A stretch of 64,000 nt of DNA from Lonepinella koalarum (GTDB lineage: Bacteria; Pseudomonadota; Gammaproteobacteria; Enterobacterales; Pasteurellaceae): NCBI RefSeq assembly GCF_004565475.1, contig NZ_SRHX01000007.1, forward strand, positions 1 through 64,000, written 5' to 3'. Below, piece by piece: positions 48,676-59,813 of this stretch. Position 1 is the stretch's first letter, and each line of letters opens with the position of its first letter. A program made the position numbers and the translations under genes. The notes beneath the pieces were generated by a model, which was given only the letters and a program-made list of their open reading frames with translations, was not told where the DNA came from and did no database searches.

Positions 48676-49236
48676 TTATTCATGGCTATGATCTTGTAAT
48701 AAAGGTTCTTTTGCCGCGTTTAAATACTGCATCATTGACCAAATAGTTAGAATTGCAGCTATATAAAGTAGTGCAATAGCAGAATATTCCATTAATTCAT
48801 TATAACGCCATAACAATCCACCAAGTGCCAACATTTGAGCGGTAGTTTTGACTTTACCAATCCAAGATACTGCCACTTTAGTACGACTACCGATTTCAGC
48901 CATCCATTCACGTAAAGCGGAAACAATAATTTCCCTTGAGATAACCACAATAGCGGGTATCGTAATCCAAAAGACATGATAGTATTCTACAATTAAAATC
49001 AGCGCCGCGGATACAATTACTTTATCTGCCACCGGATCTAAGAAAGCCCCAAACCGAGTAGTTTGTTTCCATCTACGAGCTAAATAACCATCAAATAAAT
49101 CAGTGATAGATGCTACAAAGAAAATTGCTGTGGTAACAATATTGGTCCAATAGGCGGGCAAGTAAAAAGCAATAATAAAAAATGGAATTAATATTACTCG
49201 GAAAATCGTTAATAGGGTTGGAAAATTTAGTTTCAT
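48676..49236 (-). CDS. pgsA: CDP-diacylglycerol-glycerol-3-phosphate 3-phosphatidyltransferase
   Basis: This 186-residue inner-membrane enzyme makes phosphatidylglycerol phosphate. The CDP-alcohol phosphotransferase signature [20 protein letters not shown], followed by LDPVADK, is complete, and several hydrophobic helices follow. It precedes the tRNA operon on the same strand, as pgsA-tRNA does in E. coli. Confidence 0.95.
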   Translation of the reverse strand: MKLNFPTLLTIFRVILIPFFIIAFYLPAYWTNIVTTAIFFVASITDLFDGYLARRWKQTTRFGAFLDPVADKVIVSAALILIVEYYHVFWITIPAIVVISREIIVSALREWMAEIGSRTKVAVSWIGKVKTTAQMLALGGLLWRYNELMEYSAIALLYIAAILTIWSMMQYLNAAKEPLLQDHSHE

Positions 49237-49304
49237 AGCATAACAATGTCGTGTTAGAATTTTGTTTTATTCTAAAGCATATTTTGTCATTTGGAAAATG
49301 GAAA

Positions 49305-49325
49305 ATAGGGGAAATTTTCCCCTAT
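49305..49325 (-). terminator. parC terminator
   Basis: ATAGGGGAA and TTCCCCTAT form a stem 13 bp after the parC stop, followed on the minus strand by a T-rich run. Confidence 0.75.
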
Positions 49326-49337
49326 GTTGTTTTTATA

Positions 49338-51599
49338 CTATTCTGCTGGTTCGATTACTTTAATTTCTACACCACTGTGTAAACCACGTGGTAAATTTGA
49401 CCCTTTGCGACCTCGTTCAGCACGGAATTTTTGCAAGTCTTCTGGTTTTAAGGTGATTTTACGTTTACCCGAATAAAATACCAAGCTGGCTCGTTCGGAA
49501 ATTAACAGCAATTTCACCAGGCTATCTTTATCCGCTTTCAGATCGGCAGCAGATATTGTGATAATTTTATTACCTTTACCTTTGGCAAGCTGTGGTAAAT
49601 CCGCCACGGGGAAGATTAACATGCGTCCAGCTTGAGTTAATGCCACTAAAAGCGCGGTGTTTTTTGGCAGAATTTCGATCGGTAGCACTTTAGCATTCTC
49701 CGGTAAGCTAATTACCGCTTTACCCGCTTTATTGCGAGCGACTAAATCATCAAATTGACAAATAAAACCATAACCCGCACTGGATGACATTAATAAAGCT
49801 TGATCGTTATTTTCAATTAATACTTGCGCTACATTTGCTCCGCTAGGCAAGGTAAGTTTGCCGGTAAGAGGTTCTCCCTGTGAACGAGCCGATGGCAAAC
49901 TTAATGGATCCAGTGCATAACTTCGACCCGTACTATCAATAAACACTGCAGACTGATTACTTTTACCTTGAGCGTGGTCAAGATATTTATCGCCAGCTTT
50001 GTAATTTAACCCTGTCACATCAATTTCATGACCTTTAGCACAACGTACCCATCCTTGTTCTGATAAAATCACGGTGATCGCTTCAGCAGGTAACATTTCT
50101 GCTTCTGAAATGGCTTTGGCTTCCGCACGTTCAACTAATGGTGAACGGCGTGGGCTAGCGTAGGTTTTGGCATCCTGTTGAATTTCTTTTTTAATCAGCG
50201 TATTTAAACGGCGTTCAGAACTGAGTAACAGCTCTAATTGTTCCCGTTCTTCGGCAAGTTTATCCTGTTCTGCTTTTAATTCTTGTTCTTCCAATTTGGC
50301 TAAATGGCGTAAACGCAAGTTTAAAATGGCTTCCGCTTGTTCTTCACTCAAGTTAAATCGGGCGATAAGTTCGGGTTTGGGGTCATCTTCGTGGCGGATA
50401 ACCTCAATCACTTCGTCAATATTGAGATAAGCAATCATTAGCCCCGCTAAAATATGTAATCTTGCCAACACCTTGTCTAACCGATGTTGTAAACGACGAG
50501 TCACGGTAGTGCGGCGGAATTGAAGCCATTCGGTTAATATTGCCAACAAGCCTTTCACTGCAGGTTTATGATCGAGACCGATCATATTCATATTCACGCG
50601 ATAAGATCGCTCCAGATCGGTGGTCGCAAATAAATGTGCCATTACGGCATCCACATCCACACGGTTAGAACGTGGCACCAACACGATTCGTACAGGGTTA
50701 TCTTGATCCGCCTCATCACGCATATCTTCCAACATTGGCAGCTTTTTGCTATTCATTTGTTCGGCAATTTGCGCTTGAATTTTGGTTGGTGACGATTGAT
50801 GTGGCACGGCAGTAATGATAATTTCGCCGTCTTCTTTTTTCCATGTTGCACGCATTTTTATTGAACCACGCCCTTGCTGGTAAATTTTGCGAATATCCGT
50901 TTTCGGCGTGATAATTTCGGCTTCGGTTGGGAAGTCAGGACCTTGTACAATGGTTAATAAATCATCTAGCGTTGCCTTTGGATTCTCTAATAACATAATG
51001 CACGCATCGGCAATTTCATTGATATTATGGGGGGGAATATCTGTTGCCATTCCCACCGCAATGCCTGTTGTACCATTTAACAAAATATGCGGTAGGCGAG
51101 CAGGTAAATATTGCGGTTCTTGTAATGTACCATCAAAATTTGGTTGATAATCTACCGTGCCTTGCCCTAATTCTCCAAGTAATACTTCAGATATTTTGGC
51201 AAGTCGTGATTCCGTATAACGCATTGCCGCAAAGTATTTTGGATCGTCCACTGATCCCCAGTTACCTTGTCCGTCCACTAATGGATAGCGATAAGAAAAA
51301 GATTGAGCCATTAATACCATGGCTTCATAACAAGCACTGTCACCATGTGGATGAAATTTACCTAATACATCACCCACGGTACGAGCAGATTTTTTATATT
51401 TTGCACTGGCGTTTAAACCAAGTTCCGACATGGAATAAATAATGCGACGTTGTACAGGCTTAAGACCGTCACCGATAAACGGCAAGGCACGATCCATGAT
51501 TACATACATGGAATAATTTAAATAAGCACTTTCGGTAAAAGTGCGAAGTGGCATTTGTTCAATGCCTTCATAGTTGATTGTTGAGTTATTTTCTGTCAT
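49338..51599 (-). CDS. parC: DNA topoisomerase IV subunit A
   Basis: This 753-residue DNA-cleaving subunit decatenates replicated chromosomes. The catalytic tyrosine lies in [10 protein letters not shown]. The quinolone-resistance region reads [12 protein letters not shown], so the usual Ser and Glu are unchanged and no ParC-type fluoroquinolone resistance is predicted. I start at the ATG at 51599 ([12 protein letters not shown]); a second ATG four codons upstream has no proper RBS. Repeat copy B lies between it and parE. Confidence 0.95.
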   Translation of the reverse strand: MTENNSTINYEGIEQMPLRTFTESAYLNYSMYVIMDRALPFIGDGLKPVQRRIIYSMSELGLNASAKYKKSARTVGDVLGKFHPHGDSACYEAMVLMAQSFSYRYPLVDGQGNWGSVDDPKYFAAMRYTESRLAKISEVLLGELGQGTVDYQPNFDGTLQEPQYLPARLPHILLNGTTGIAVGMATDIPPHNINEIADACIMLLENPKATLDDLLTIVQGPDFPTEAEIITPKTDIRKIYQQGRGSIKMRATWKKEDGEIIITAVPHQSSPTKIQAQIAEQMNSKKLPMLEDMRDEADQDNPVRIVLVPRSNRVDVDAVMAHLFATTDLERSYRVNMNMIGLDHKPAVKGLLAILTEWLQFRRTTVTRRLQHRLDKVLARLHILAGLMIAYLNIDEVIEVIRHEDDPKPELIARFNLSEEQAEAILNLRLRHLAKLEEQELKAEQDKLAEEREQLELLLSSERRLNTLIKKEIQQDAKTYASPRRSPLVERAEAKAISEAEMLPAEAITVILSEQGWVRCAKGHEIDVTGLNYKAGDKYLDHAQGKSNQSAVFIDSTGRSYALDPLSLPSARSQGEPLTGKLTLPSGANVAQVLIENNDQALLMSSSAGYGFICQFDDLVARNKAGKAVISLPENAKVLPIEILPKNTALLVALTQAGRMLIFPVADLPQLAKGKGNKIITISAADLKADKDSLVKLLLISERASLVFYSGKRKITLKPEDLQKFRAERGRKGSNLPRGLHSGVEIKVIEPAE

Positions 51600-51614
51600 A
51601 TTTTTATTCATTCC

Positions 51615-51690
51615 GTAGGGACGGATCTATGTGTCCCGCCCGAAAATTACGCTCCGTTTTTGGCGGGCGGACACATAGGTCCGCCCCTAC
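51615..51690. repeat. Palindromic repeat family, copy B
   Basis: The ends GTAGGG (51615) and CCCCTAC (51690) are inverted. The right arm GGGCGGAC/GTCCGCCC is a perfect hairpin. The left arm is the same sequence inverted, with a few point changes. The linker CGAAAATTACGCTCCG (51641-51656) is shared with copies A and C (inverted in C). It lies between parE and parC. Confidence 0.75.
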
Positions 51691-51703
51691 AATAATATGA
51701 GTG

Positions 51704-53638
<1,935 letters not shown>

Positions 53639-53647
53639 TTATGATTT

Positions 53648-53723
53648 ATTGTAGGGGCGTATTGCATACGCCCTTATGATTGACGGAGCGTAGATTTGGG
53701 CGTATGCAATACGCCCCTACAAT
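53648..53723. repeat. Palindromic repeat family, copy C
   Basis: Perfect 26-bp terminal inverted repeats (53648-53673 and 53698-53723) read ATTGTAGGGGCG... Each arm also folds on itself (GGGCGTAT-TGC-ATACGCCC). The 24-bp linker contains GACGGAGCGTAGATTT, the inverse of the copy B linker. It lies between parE and the HigA-like gene. Confidence 0.85.
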
Positions 53724-53743
53724 TAGGGAGCGTTAATTTTCTT

Positions 53744-54052
53744 CTATAACGCAAAAGAAACCGTCTTCCCTGTTGGCAACGCCACTGAAAGACTAAGCTG
53801 TCCCCCCATTGCCTCCACATAACGCTTAACTGATGAAAGGTAAATATTATCACCCTGTCTTTCTATTGGCGTCACACGTGGTGAACTGATATTGAGAGCG
53901 TTAGAAAGTTGTTGTTGATAGCGTTCCAATTCTTCACGAATCTGATCAAGAGTAAGATCTATCAACATACGTTCGGTTTCTTGTTTTATTTTTTCTTGGC
54001 GTTCAATAGGTAACTCAGCTAAGATATCTTTAAAATTCGTAAAGCCTTTCAT
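53744..54052 (-). CDS. Solitary HigA-like (XRE) antitoxin/regulator
   Basis: This 102-residue protein has an N-terminal part MKGFTNFKDILAELPIERQEK and a C-terminal part with SSVKRYVEAMGGQLSLSVALPTGK. This resembles antitoxins of HigBA/RelE-type pairs, whose helix-turn-helix lies between. The helix region (LSNALNISSPRVTPIERQ) is recognisable but divergent from the usual pattern (LGVSQPRVSRIE-like). No toxin gene is present upstream, where a good promoter lies, or downstream, where repeat copy C lies. It is possibly an orphan antitoxin. Confidence 0.65.
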   Translation of the reverse strand: MKGFTNFKDILAELPIERQEKIKQETERMLIDLTLDQIREELERYQQQLSNALNISSPRVTPIERQGDNIYLSSVKRYVEAMGGQLSLSVALPTGKTVSFAL

Positions 54053-54083
54053 CCTTATTCTCCAATTACAAATTTCTCCGTAG

Positions 54084-54112
54084 ATTATAGTTTATCATTC
54101 CACAACAGACAA
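54084..54112 (-). promoter_or_regulatory. Promoter of the HigA-like gene
   Basis: On the minus strand TTGTCT, 17 bp, TATAAT (plus strand AGACAA 54107-54112 and ATTATA 54084-54089). A run of seven G lies just upstream at 54117-54123. Confidence 0.6.
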
Positions 54113-54170
54113 GTATGGGGGGGTATCAGGAAATCTATACCAATGTAGAAAATTCAGCAATTTTTACTCA

Positions 54171-54246
54171 CAATCCTTAATAGGATTGTTCGGGGCTTCG
54201 TCCCCGTTGCTACGCAACGTTGAAAATTCCTTTGGAATTTTTTCAC
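54171..54246. repeat. Tandem array of four hairpins
   Basis: Four consecutive palindromes with unrelated stems: CAATCC/GGATTG (54171-54188), CGGGG/CCCCG (54191-54206), CGTTGC/GCAACG (54205-54219) and AAAATTCC/GGAATTTT (54223-54241). The last is followed by T. They lie in the 336-bp gap between the HigA-like gene and the lipoprotein gene. The rest of that gap is AT-rich with no other site seen. Confidence 0.75.
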
Positions 54247-54388
54247 CGCAGATTTTGGAATCAAGATCACAAAAATAAGAAGAAAGAACGTACTGAATCG
54301 CCAAATTTTTCAAAAGAGTATACTCTTTTTGGTTGTTATTGACATAACAACCAAATAAACATTAACAATTAACCTATAGGATATTTTT

Positions 54389-54772
54389 ATGTTGAAGAAA
54401 TGGATGATAACGGTCATATTTTGCTTTTTGGTCGGTTGTGCAAATAAACCATCATATAATCAATTGGCAATGAATTTACAAATGGGTATGACTAAGCAGG
54501 AAGTCATTAACTTATTGGGCGAACCAAAGAAAGTATTTGCTAGAAGTACTAATAAGGGGCAAGTAGAAGTTTTAAGCTATTGGGGACTTGTATTGGTTGG
54601 GTTTAATGTTGTTGATAATCAAATGTTATCTCAAGATCGTTTGTCTGTTACCTTATTAAATAATAAGGTAACGGAATGGGGTGATAAATTAGATTCAGGT
54701 GAAATGCTGGATAAAACTCAAGAACGAACACTAGAATATATAGATAAAATCCAAAGTAATACAAAAAAATAA
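54389..54772 (+). CDS. Small lipoprotein with BamE/OmlA-like core
   Basis: This 127-residue protein has a signal peptide ending in FLVGC (lipid Cys17). The core LQMGMTKQEVINLLGEPKKVF is the motif of the SmpA/OmlA (BamE) fold, found in many envelope lipoproteins. It is not BamE itself as far as I can judge. Function is unknown. It is preceded by an RBS (ATAGGA) and followed by a good terminator. Confidence 0.7.
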   Translation: MLKKWMITVIFCFLVGCANKPSYNQLAMNLQMGMTKQEVINLLGEPKKVFARSTNKGQVEVLSYWGLVLVGFNVVDNQMLSQDRLSVTLLNNKVTEWGDKLDSGEMLDKTQERTLEYIDKIQSNTKK

Positions 54773-54779
54773 CATTCTA

Positions 54780-54808
54780 GAGCCTATAATCAGGATTGTT
54801 ATAGGCTC
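54780..54808. terminator. Convergent terminator between the lipoprotein gene and uup
   Basis: GAGCCTATAA (54780-54789) pairs perfectly with TTATAGGCTC (54799-54808). Confidence 0.7.
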
Positions 54809-54820
54809 TCAAAATTTCGA

Positions 54821-56740
54821 TTAACTATTATTCTTCTTCTCTTCCAACGCTTCCCACCGTTCAAACGCCTGTTCCAATTCTGTTTCAAGATCGGCTAATT
54901 GTTGCAATTTTTCAGCGGTATAACTGTGATCTTGTTGAAAAAACTCAGGGCTACCCACTTCCCCTTGAAGGGCAGTGATTTGTTGTTCTAGGTTTTCCAA
55001 TAATTCTGGTAATTGCTCCAGCTCACGCTGTTCTTTATAGGAAAGTTTTACCGCCTGTTTTTTCGGTTTTGTTAAAATTTCGGCATTTTTTACCGCACTT
55101 TTTTCCGTTTTAATGGGGGCGTTTGTGGCTTTTTGAGCCAACACATTGGCTTGTTGCTGTTTAGCATCAAAATAACCACCCACATATTTATTCAACACAC
55201 CATCGCCTTCAAACATATAACATTCGGTAGCAACGTTATCAATAAATTGACGGTCGTGGCTGACGATGAGTAGCGTGCCTTGATAATCAGCGAGAATTTC
55301 TTCCAATAATTCAAGTGTTTCCACATCTAAATCGTTAGTTGGTTCGTCCAGAATTAATAAATTATTCGGCTTTAATAATAATTTTGCCAACAATAAGCGA
55401 TTACGTTCACCGCCCGATAGGGCTTTGACAGGGGTCATGGCTCGTTTGGGTGGAAATAAGAAATCTTGTAAATAGCCTAACACGTGGCGTTTAATGCCGT
55501 TGACTTCAATATCTTGCTTGCCGTCTGCCACATTATCCATAACAGATTTTTCGGGATCAAGATCCACCCGATATTGGTCGAAATAGGCAATGTCTAATTT
55601 GGTGCCACAACGGATTTTTCCTGAAGTGGGTTTAAGTTGTTCGAGTAATAGTTTAATAAAAGTCGTTTTTCCACAACCATTGGCACCCACTAAAGCAATT
55701 TTATCGCCACGCAAAATGATGGTGCTAAAGTTGGTGAGTAATTTTTTGCCGTCAATATCAAAACTGGCATTTTCCACTTCAAACACAATTTTGCCCGAAC
55801 GGCTGGATTGATCCAGTTGTAACTTGGCTGTACCCAGTTGATCACGGCGTTGACGGCGTTCTTCTCGCAAAGCTTTTAAGGCTTTTACACGCCCTTCGTT
55901 ACGGGTTCGGCGAGCTTTAATGCCTTGCCGAATCCACACTTCTTCTTGGGCGAGTTTTTTATCAAATAGGGCATTTTGCAATTCTTCCACTCGAAGGTTT
56001 TCTTCTTTGGTGGTGAGATAATTATCGTAATCGCTCGAATAGGACACCAGTTGTCCACGGTCAAGATCCACAATGCGTGTCGCCATTTTGCGGATAAAGG
56101 AACGGTCATGCGAGATAAACACAATACTGCCTTTAAACGCTAGCAGAAAGTCTTCCAACCACTCAATGGCATCGACGTCTAAATGGTTAGTGGGTTCGTC
56201 TAATAGCAACACATCAGGATTACATACCAATGCTCGAGCTAATGCGGCTTTGCGTAACCAACCGCCGGATAAATCCGCCAGTTTGGTTTCAGGATTCAGA
56301 TTGAGTTTTATCAATACTTCCTTGATTTTATTATCAAATTGCCAACCGTTAGCGTGTTCTAATTGGGCTTGTACGCTAGCTAATTTGTTTAACAGATTAT
56401 CGCTGTAATTCTGTTCAAATTGGATAGAAAGATGATGATATTCTTTTAAGAGATCCGCCAAATGCCCGATGCCTTCTGCGACATAATCAAACACATTGCC
56501 CGACGCATTACGTGGCGGATCTTGCTCCAAACGAGACACCACCAAATCTTGGCTCAACAGCAATTTGCCATCGTCCATTGTCACATCGCCAGCCAAAATT
56601 TTTAGTAGAGTGGATTTTCCTGCTCCATTTCGTCCCACCAAACAAACTCGCTCGTTAGGTTCAATATGTAAATCGCAGTGATCCAGCAAAGGATGATCGC
56701 TAAAGGAAAGATAGCCGTTGGTTAAACTGATTAATGCCAT
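54821..56740 (-). CDS. uup: ABC-F ATPase Uup
   Basis: This 639-residue cytoplasmic protein has two ABC domains (GRNGAGKST and GANGCGKTT; LSGGWLRKAALARAL and LSGGERNRLLLAKLL) with no membrane segments. A C-terminal coiled coil (about 565-635) is typical of Uup, which binds DNA and branched intermediates and affects transposon excision. Other ABC-F members act on ribosomes; the coiled-coil tail favours Uup. Confidence 0.9.
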   Translation of the reverse strand: MALISLTNGYLSFSDHPLLDHCDLHIEPNERVCLVGRNGAGKSTLLKILAGDVTMDDGKLLLSQDLVVSRLEQDPPRNASGNVFDYVAEGIGHLADLLKEYHHLSIQFEQNYSDNLLNKLASVQAQLEHANGWQFDNKIKEVLIKLNLNPETKLADLSGGWLRKAALARALVCNPDVLLLDEPTNHLDVDAIEWLEDFLLAFKGSIVFISHDRSFIRKMATRIVDLDRGQLVSYSSDYDNYLTTKEENLRVEELQNALFDKKLAQEEVWIRQGIKARRTRNEGRVKALKALREERRQRRDQLGTAKLQLDQSSRSGKIVFEVENASFDIDGKKLLTNFSTIILRGDKIALVGANGCGKTTFIKLLLEQLKPTSGKIRCGTKLDIAYFDQYRVDLDPEKSVMDNVADGKQDIEVNGIKRHVLGYLQDFLFPPKRAMTPVKALSGGERNRLLLAKLLLKPNNLLILDEPTNDLDVETLELLEEILADYQGTLLIVSHDRQFIDNVATECYMFEGDGVLNKYVGGYFDAKQQQANVLAQKATNAPIKTEKSAVKNAEILTKPKKQAVKLSYKEQRELEQLPELLENLEQQITALQGEVGSPEFFQQDHSYTAEKLQQLADLETELEQAFERWEALEEKKNNS

Positions 56741-56881
56741 AATGATTGATTAAATTGAAAAAATTGCAGAGATTTTAGCAGTTTTTGGGAGGAATTTGTA
56801 GCTTTGATTGAGTTAAGTCGTTCATTTTGTTTATGATGCATAAACGAATATATAAACTAATGATATTATTATTCAGGGATT

Positions 56882-57006
56882 AAAAAAATGCAACCTCTCA
56901 GTTGCATTTTCATTAGGGATGTTTAGGATTTATGAACAAAATTTTCACTTATTTTGGAATCACAATTAAGTGAAATTACCTTAAGCATTAGGGATTACTT
57001 AAGATG
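56882..57006 (-). ncRNA. Candidate small RNA downstream of folK
   Basis: A minus-strand promoter inside the folK end (TTGTAA, 16 bp, TATAAT; plus strand 57013-57040) and a strong terminator at 56885-56910 bracket about 125 nt. The RNA would form CTTAAG/CTTAAG and TTTCACTT/AAGTGAAA stems plus the terminator. The 10-mer ATCCCTAATG occurs twice in predicted loops. It may instead be only the folK 3' untranslated region. Confidence 0.35.
56885..56910 (-). terminator. Terminator downstream of folK or of an sRNA
   Basis: AAAATGCAAC (56885-56894) and GTTGCATTTT (56901-56910) form a 10-bp stem, followed on the minus strand by a T run. Confidence 0.8.
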
Positions 57007-57012
57007 CTCACA

Positions 57013-57040
57013 ATTATAACTTATTTAGTTTTAATTACAA
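57013..57040 (-). promoter_or_regulatory. Possible promoter at the 3' end of folK
   Basis: On the minus strand TTGTAA (plus TTACAA 57035-57040), 16 bp, TATAAT (plus ATTATA 57013-57018), overlapping the last folK codons. Such matches are frequent in AT-rich DNA. Confidence 0.35.
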
Positions 57041-57509
57041 GCTCCATTTGAATATTTTTAAAATTATTTATTAGTTCAGATATTTTTTCCCCTGATGATA
57101 AAGTTAATTCTGGCGCGATTTCATAAAGTGGCACAATGACAAATTCCCGATTGTGCATATCATAATGGGGAATAGTTAATCTTTCTGATTTTATCACCAG
57201 TTGATCATAAAGCAATATGTCAAGATCTAAAGTACGCTCACCCCAATGACGTAAACGTACTCGACCTTGTTCTAGCTCAATTTGTTGTAACGCATCTAAT
57301 AAAGCAATAGGTTCAAGTGTCGTTTCAATTTTTGCAACGGCATTGATATAATCAGGTTGATCTTGCGGTCCTAGCGGTTTACTACAATAAAAAGAACTGA
57401 CCGCTAATATTTGTGTTTGCGGTAAATTAGCCATAGCATTTAGTGCAGAATCAAGTTGTTGTACTGGTTGATTTAAGTTACTACCTAAGGCGATATAAGC
57501 AATAGCCAT
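57021..57509 (-). CDS. folK: 2-amino-4-hydroxy-6-hydroxymethyldihydropteridine pyrophosphokinase
   Basis: This 162-residue folate-biosynthesis enzyme transfers pyrophosphate from ATP to the pterin. The family motifs IALGSNLNQP, LGPQDQPDYINAV and GERTLDLDILLYD are present. It follows pcnB by 3 bp, as in E. coli. Confidence 0.95.
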   Translation of the reverse strand: MAIAYIALGSNLNQPVQQLDSALNAMANLPQTQILAVSSFYCSKPLGPQDQPDYINAVAKIETTLEPIALLDALQQIELEQGRVRLRHWGERTLDLDILLYDQLVIKSERLTIPHYDMHNREFVIVPLYEIAPELTLSSGEKISELINNFKNIQMELVIKTK

Positions 57510-57512
57510 GAT

Positions 57513-58955
57513 TTAATCCTTCTTAGTCGAGCGTTTCCGATAATAACGTTTTTTCGGTTTTGGTGCATTTTTATCTTGCTCTTTCAGCAAGGCGATTCGT
57601 TGTTCCGCATTACTGAATTGATATTCATGCCACCATTTGGCTAGTTCAATGCTCTCACCGCCTTCAATTTCTGCTCGCATTGCTAATAAATCATAAGCTG
57701 CTCGGAATTTTGGCTGTTCCATGGTGCGTTCAGGAAATCTTCCTGAACGTTTTAAAAGTTGTAATTGTAATAGCCAAATTTCTCGAATAACACCCGTGTG
57801 ACGACGAGGTACGGCAAGGGAATGACATAATAAATCCATAATCTCATTACTCGCTAAAGCATAGGCATCATGATTATTTAAGCCACCTTCGTTTTTCAAG
57901 ATATCCACTTTTTCACGTAATGGATACCAGAAAAAAGTCGCAAATAAAAAGGCGGAATTCAGACGTAAATTATCGGCAATACGTTCATCAGTAGATTTTA
58001 ACGAATGGATAATCATACGTTCGGCTAAACTGTCGCCTTGTTCGGTAAAGTAAGGTATTAACGCCGGGAAAAGTTGTTCAAATAAGCCATATTGACGCAA
58101 TAAATAATAGGTTTTTTCACCACTTCCTGTTTGTAATAATTTTAGACTTTCATCAAATAAACGGGCCGGTGGAATATTTTTTAGTAAAGGTGCTAATTCT
58201 ACAATCGGTGTTTCACTGGCTTTATCTAAGAACATATCCAATTTAGCCATAAAACGAATGGCTCTTAGCATACGAACAGGATCTTCCTGATAGCGAGTGA
58301 CAGGATCACCGATTAAACGTAATTTCCCGGCTTTAAGATCATCAATGCCGTGGTAGAAATCATAAATGCTATTATCTCTTGGACTGTAATAAAGGGCGTT
58401 TACTGTAAAATCACGGCGTTGTGCATCTTGCTCTAATGTACCATATACGTTATCACGCAAGATCATACCATCTTGATTTTGTTTTGCTTGTTGTTCTGAA
58501 TGATTAACTTCGTGGCTAGCTCGAAAAGTGGCAACTTCAATAATATCCCGTCCAAACATAATATGAGCTAAACGAAAACGACGCCCCACTAAACGGCAAC
58601 GACGTTGGAAAATAGCCTGTACTTGCTCTGGACGAGCATTAGTGGCTACGTCAAAATCTTTAGGGGTTTTACCTAATAAAAGATCACGCAAACATCCCCC
58701 GACAATATAGTCTTCATAACCGTGACGATTGAGTTTTTCAACCACACTCAAAGCATTCTTGCTAAGCATACGGGCATGAATATTAACTTGACTTGCCTTA
58801 ACTGTGTATTTTTTATGAGACTGAACTGGTTTATTCGTCTTTGCCTTTGTCGATTTTGTTGAATGAACAACGACGTTCAGTGATGAACGATCAATTTTAG
58901 TAGATTTAACCTGCTTTGAATGTTTACTAAACAGGTTTTTTATGTAGGTTAAAAT
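57513..58955 (-). CDS. pcnB: Poly(A) polymerase I, with predicted AUU start codon
   Basis: This enzyme adds A-tails to RNA 3' ends, marking them for decay. The nucleotidyltransferase motif GGCLRDLLLGKTPKDFDVATNA, RRFRLAHIMFG and the EDAQRRDFTVNALYY motif are complete, and a basic C-terminal tail ends it. No good ATG start exists. The ATG at 59003 lies in a hairpin. The SD GGAG (plus strand 58962-58965) is 6 nt before ATT at 58955, whose frame gives M-LTYIKNLFSK, resembling E. coli PcnB, which is known to start at AUU. This gives 480 residues. Confidence 0.85.
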   Translation of the reverse strand: MLTYIKNLFSKHSKQVKSTKIDRSSLNVVVHSTKSTKAKTNKPVQSHKKYTVKASQVNIHARMLSKNALSVVEKLNRHGYEDYIVGGCLRDLLLGKTPKDFDVATNARPEQVQAIFQRRCRLVGRRFRLAHIMFGRDIIEVATFRASHEVNHSEQQAKQNQDGMILRDNVYGTLEQDAQRRDFTVNALYYSPRDNSIYDFYHGIDDLKAGKLRLIGDPVTRYQEDPVRMLRAIRFMAKLDMFLDKASETPIVELAPLLKNIPPARLFDESLKLLQTGSGEKTYYLLRQYGLFEQLFPALIPYFTEQGDSLAERMIIHSLKSTDERIADNLRLNSAFLFATFFWYPLREKVDILKNEGGLNNHDAYALASNEIMDLLCHSLAVPRRHTGVIREIWLLQLQLLKRSGRFPERTMEQPKFRAAYDLLAMRAEIEGGESIELAKWWHEYQFSNAEQRIALLKEQDKNAPKPKKRYYRKRSTKKD

Positions 58956-58994
58956 AATAAACTCCGTAAATAAAACGTTTTTGAATAAAACGAA

Positions 58995-59015
58995 CGGACA
59001 CATAAATTGTGTCCG
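58995..59015 (-). terminator. Hairpin between dksA and pcnB
   Basis: CGGACACA (58995-59002) pairs with TGTGTCCG (59008-59015). It contains the apparent ATG of the long pcnB frame. It probably attenuates transcription from dksA into pcnB. Confidence 0.6.
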
Positions 59016-59051
59016 GATTTTTATTCTATATAGCTTGTAGCTTAATTGGGA

Positions 59052-59498
59052 CTAAAATCCCATTTGTTTTTCACGTACTTCAGCTAATGTTTTACAATCA
59101 ATACAAAGATCTGCGGTTGGGCGAGCTTCTAAACGGCGAATACCGATTTCCACACCGCAAGAATCACAGTAACCAAAATCTTCGGTATCTAATTTTTTTA
59201 AAGTATTTTCAATTTTCTTCATTAACTTACGTTCACGATCTCTGGCGCGTAATTCTAAACTAAATTCTTCTTCTTGCGTAGCACGATCGGCAGGATCTGG
59301 AAAATTAGATGCTTCATCTTGCATATGGTTGACAGTACGACCGGCTTCATTAACAATTTGGTTATACCATGCTTGTAAAATCTTACGAAAATGAGCAATC
59401 TGCTTTTCGTTCATATATTCTTCATTTTTTTCTTCTTGATAGGGCGACACACCCGCTAAAGCTAATAGGCTTAAAGAGGCTTTATTTGTATTTGTCAT
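59052..59498 (-). CDS. dksA: RNA polymerase-binding transcription factor DksA
   Basis: This 148-residue cofactor of ppGpp acts in the stringent response. A coiled coil with DPADRAT at its tip (Asp residues reaching the polymerase secondary channel) and a four-cysteine zinc finger (CDSC...CIDC) are present. I start at the ATG at 59498, which has GGAG before it; the longer frame begins inside the RBS. The gluQ gene found between dksA and pcnB in E. coli is absent here. Confidence 0.95.
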   Translation of the reverse strand: MTNTNKASLSLLALAGVSPYQEEKNEEYMNEKQIAHFRKILQAWYNQIVNEAGRTVNHMQDEASNFPDPADRATQEEEFSLELRARDRERKLMKKIENTLKKLDTEDFGYCDSCGVEIGIRRLEARPTADLCIDCKTLAEVREKQMGF

Positions 59499-59726
59499 GT
59501 TGTTCTCCAATCAATATATATTGTCTGAGCGAGCCATCTCTAGCGACGCCAAGCACGTTAGTTGTTCCCTAAAATAATAGAGGATAATTTTAAAGGCGTT
59601 ATAAATACCAGAAGTTGACTAAATAAGCAAATAAAAATATCTAAACATTGCAATATTTACTCGGTCTTTACATAAAAATGTGATCTAAGTTCCAAAAATG
59701 AAAGAAATGATTGCGAGATTTTCTAT

Positions 59727-59748
59727 TTTTGCGATAGGCTTTTGCGAT
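59727..59748 (+). promoter_or_regulatory. CRP-S-like competence site upstream of comEC
   Basis: TTTTGCGATAGGCTTTTGCGAT carries the TTTTGCGAT half-site of the Pasteurellaceae CRP-S (Sxy-dependent) motif; the right half is poor. Its centre is about 62 bp before a likely start set by TATAGC at 59788. Competence control of rec2/comEC is known in Haemophilus. The rest of the 315-bp gap shows no other site. Confidence 0.45.
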
Positions 59749-59813
59749 ATTTTGTGTATTCTTTGAACGGAATTGGCACATGATGTTTATAGCTAGATAA
59801 AGTACGGTTTAAC

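Noticed and set aside
59001-59003. ATG start for pcnB giving 496 residues
   Set aside because: The codon lies in a stable hairpin, has no clear RBS, and would add residues that have no match in the family.
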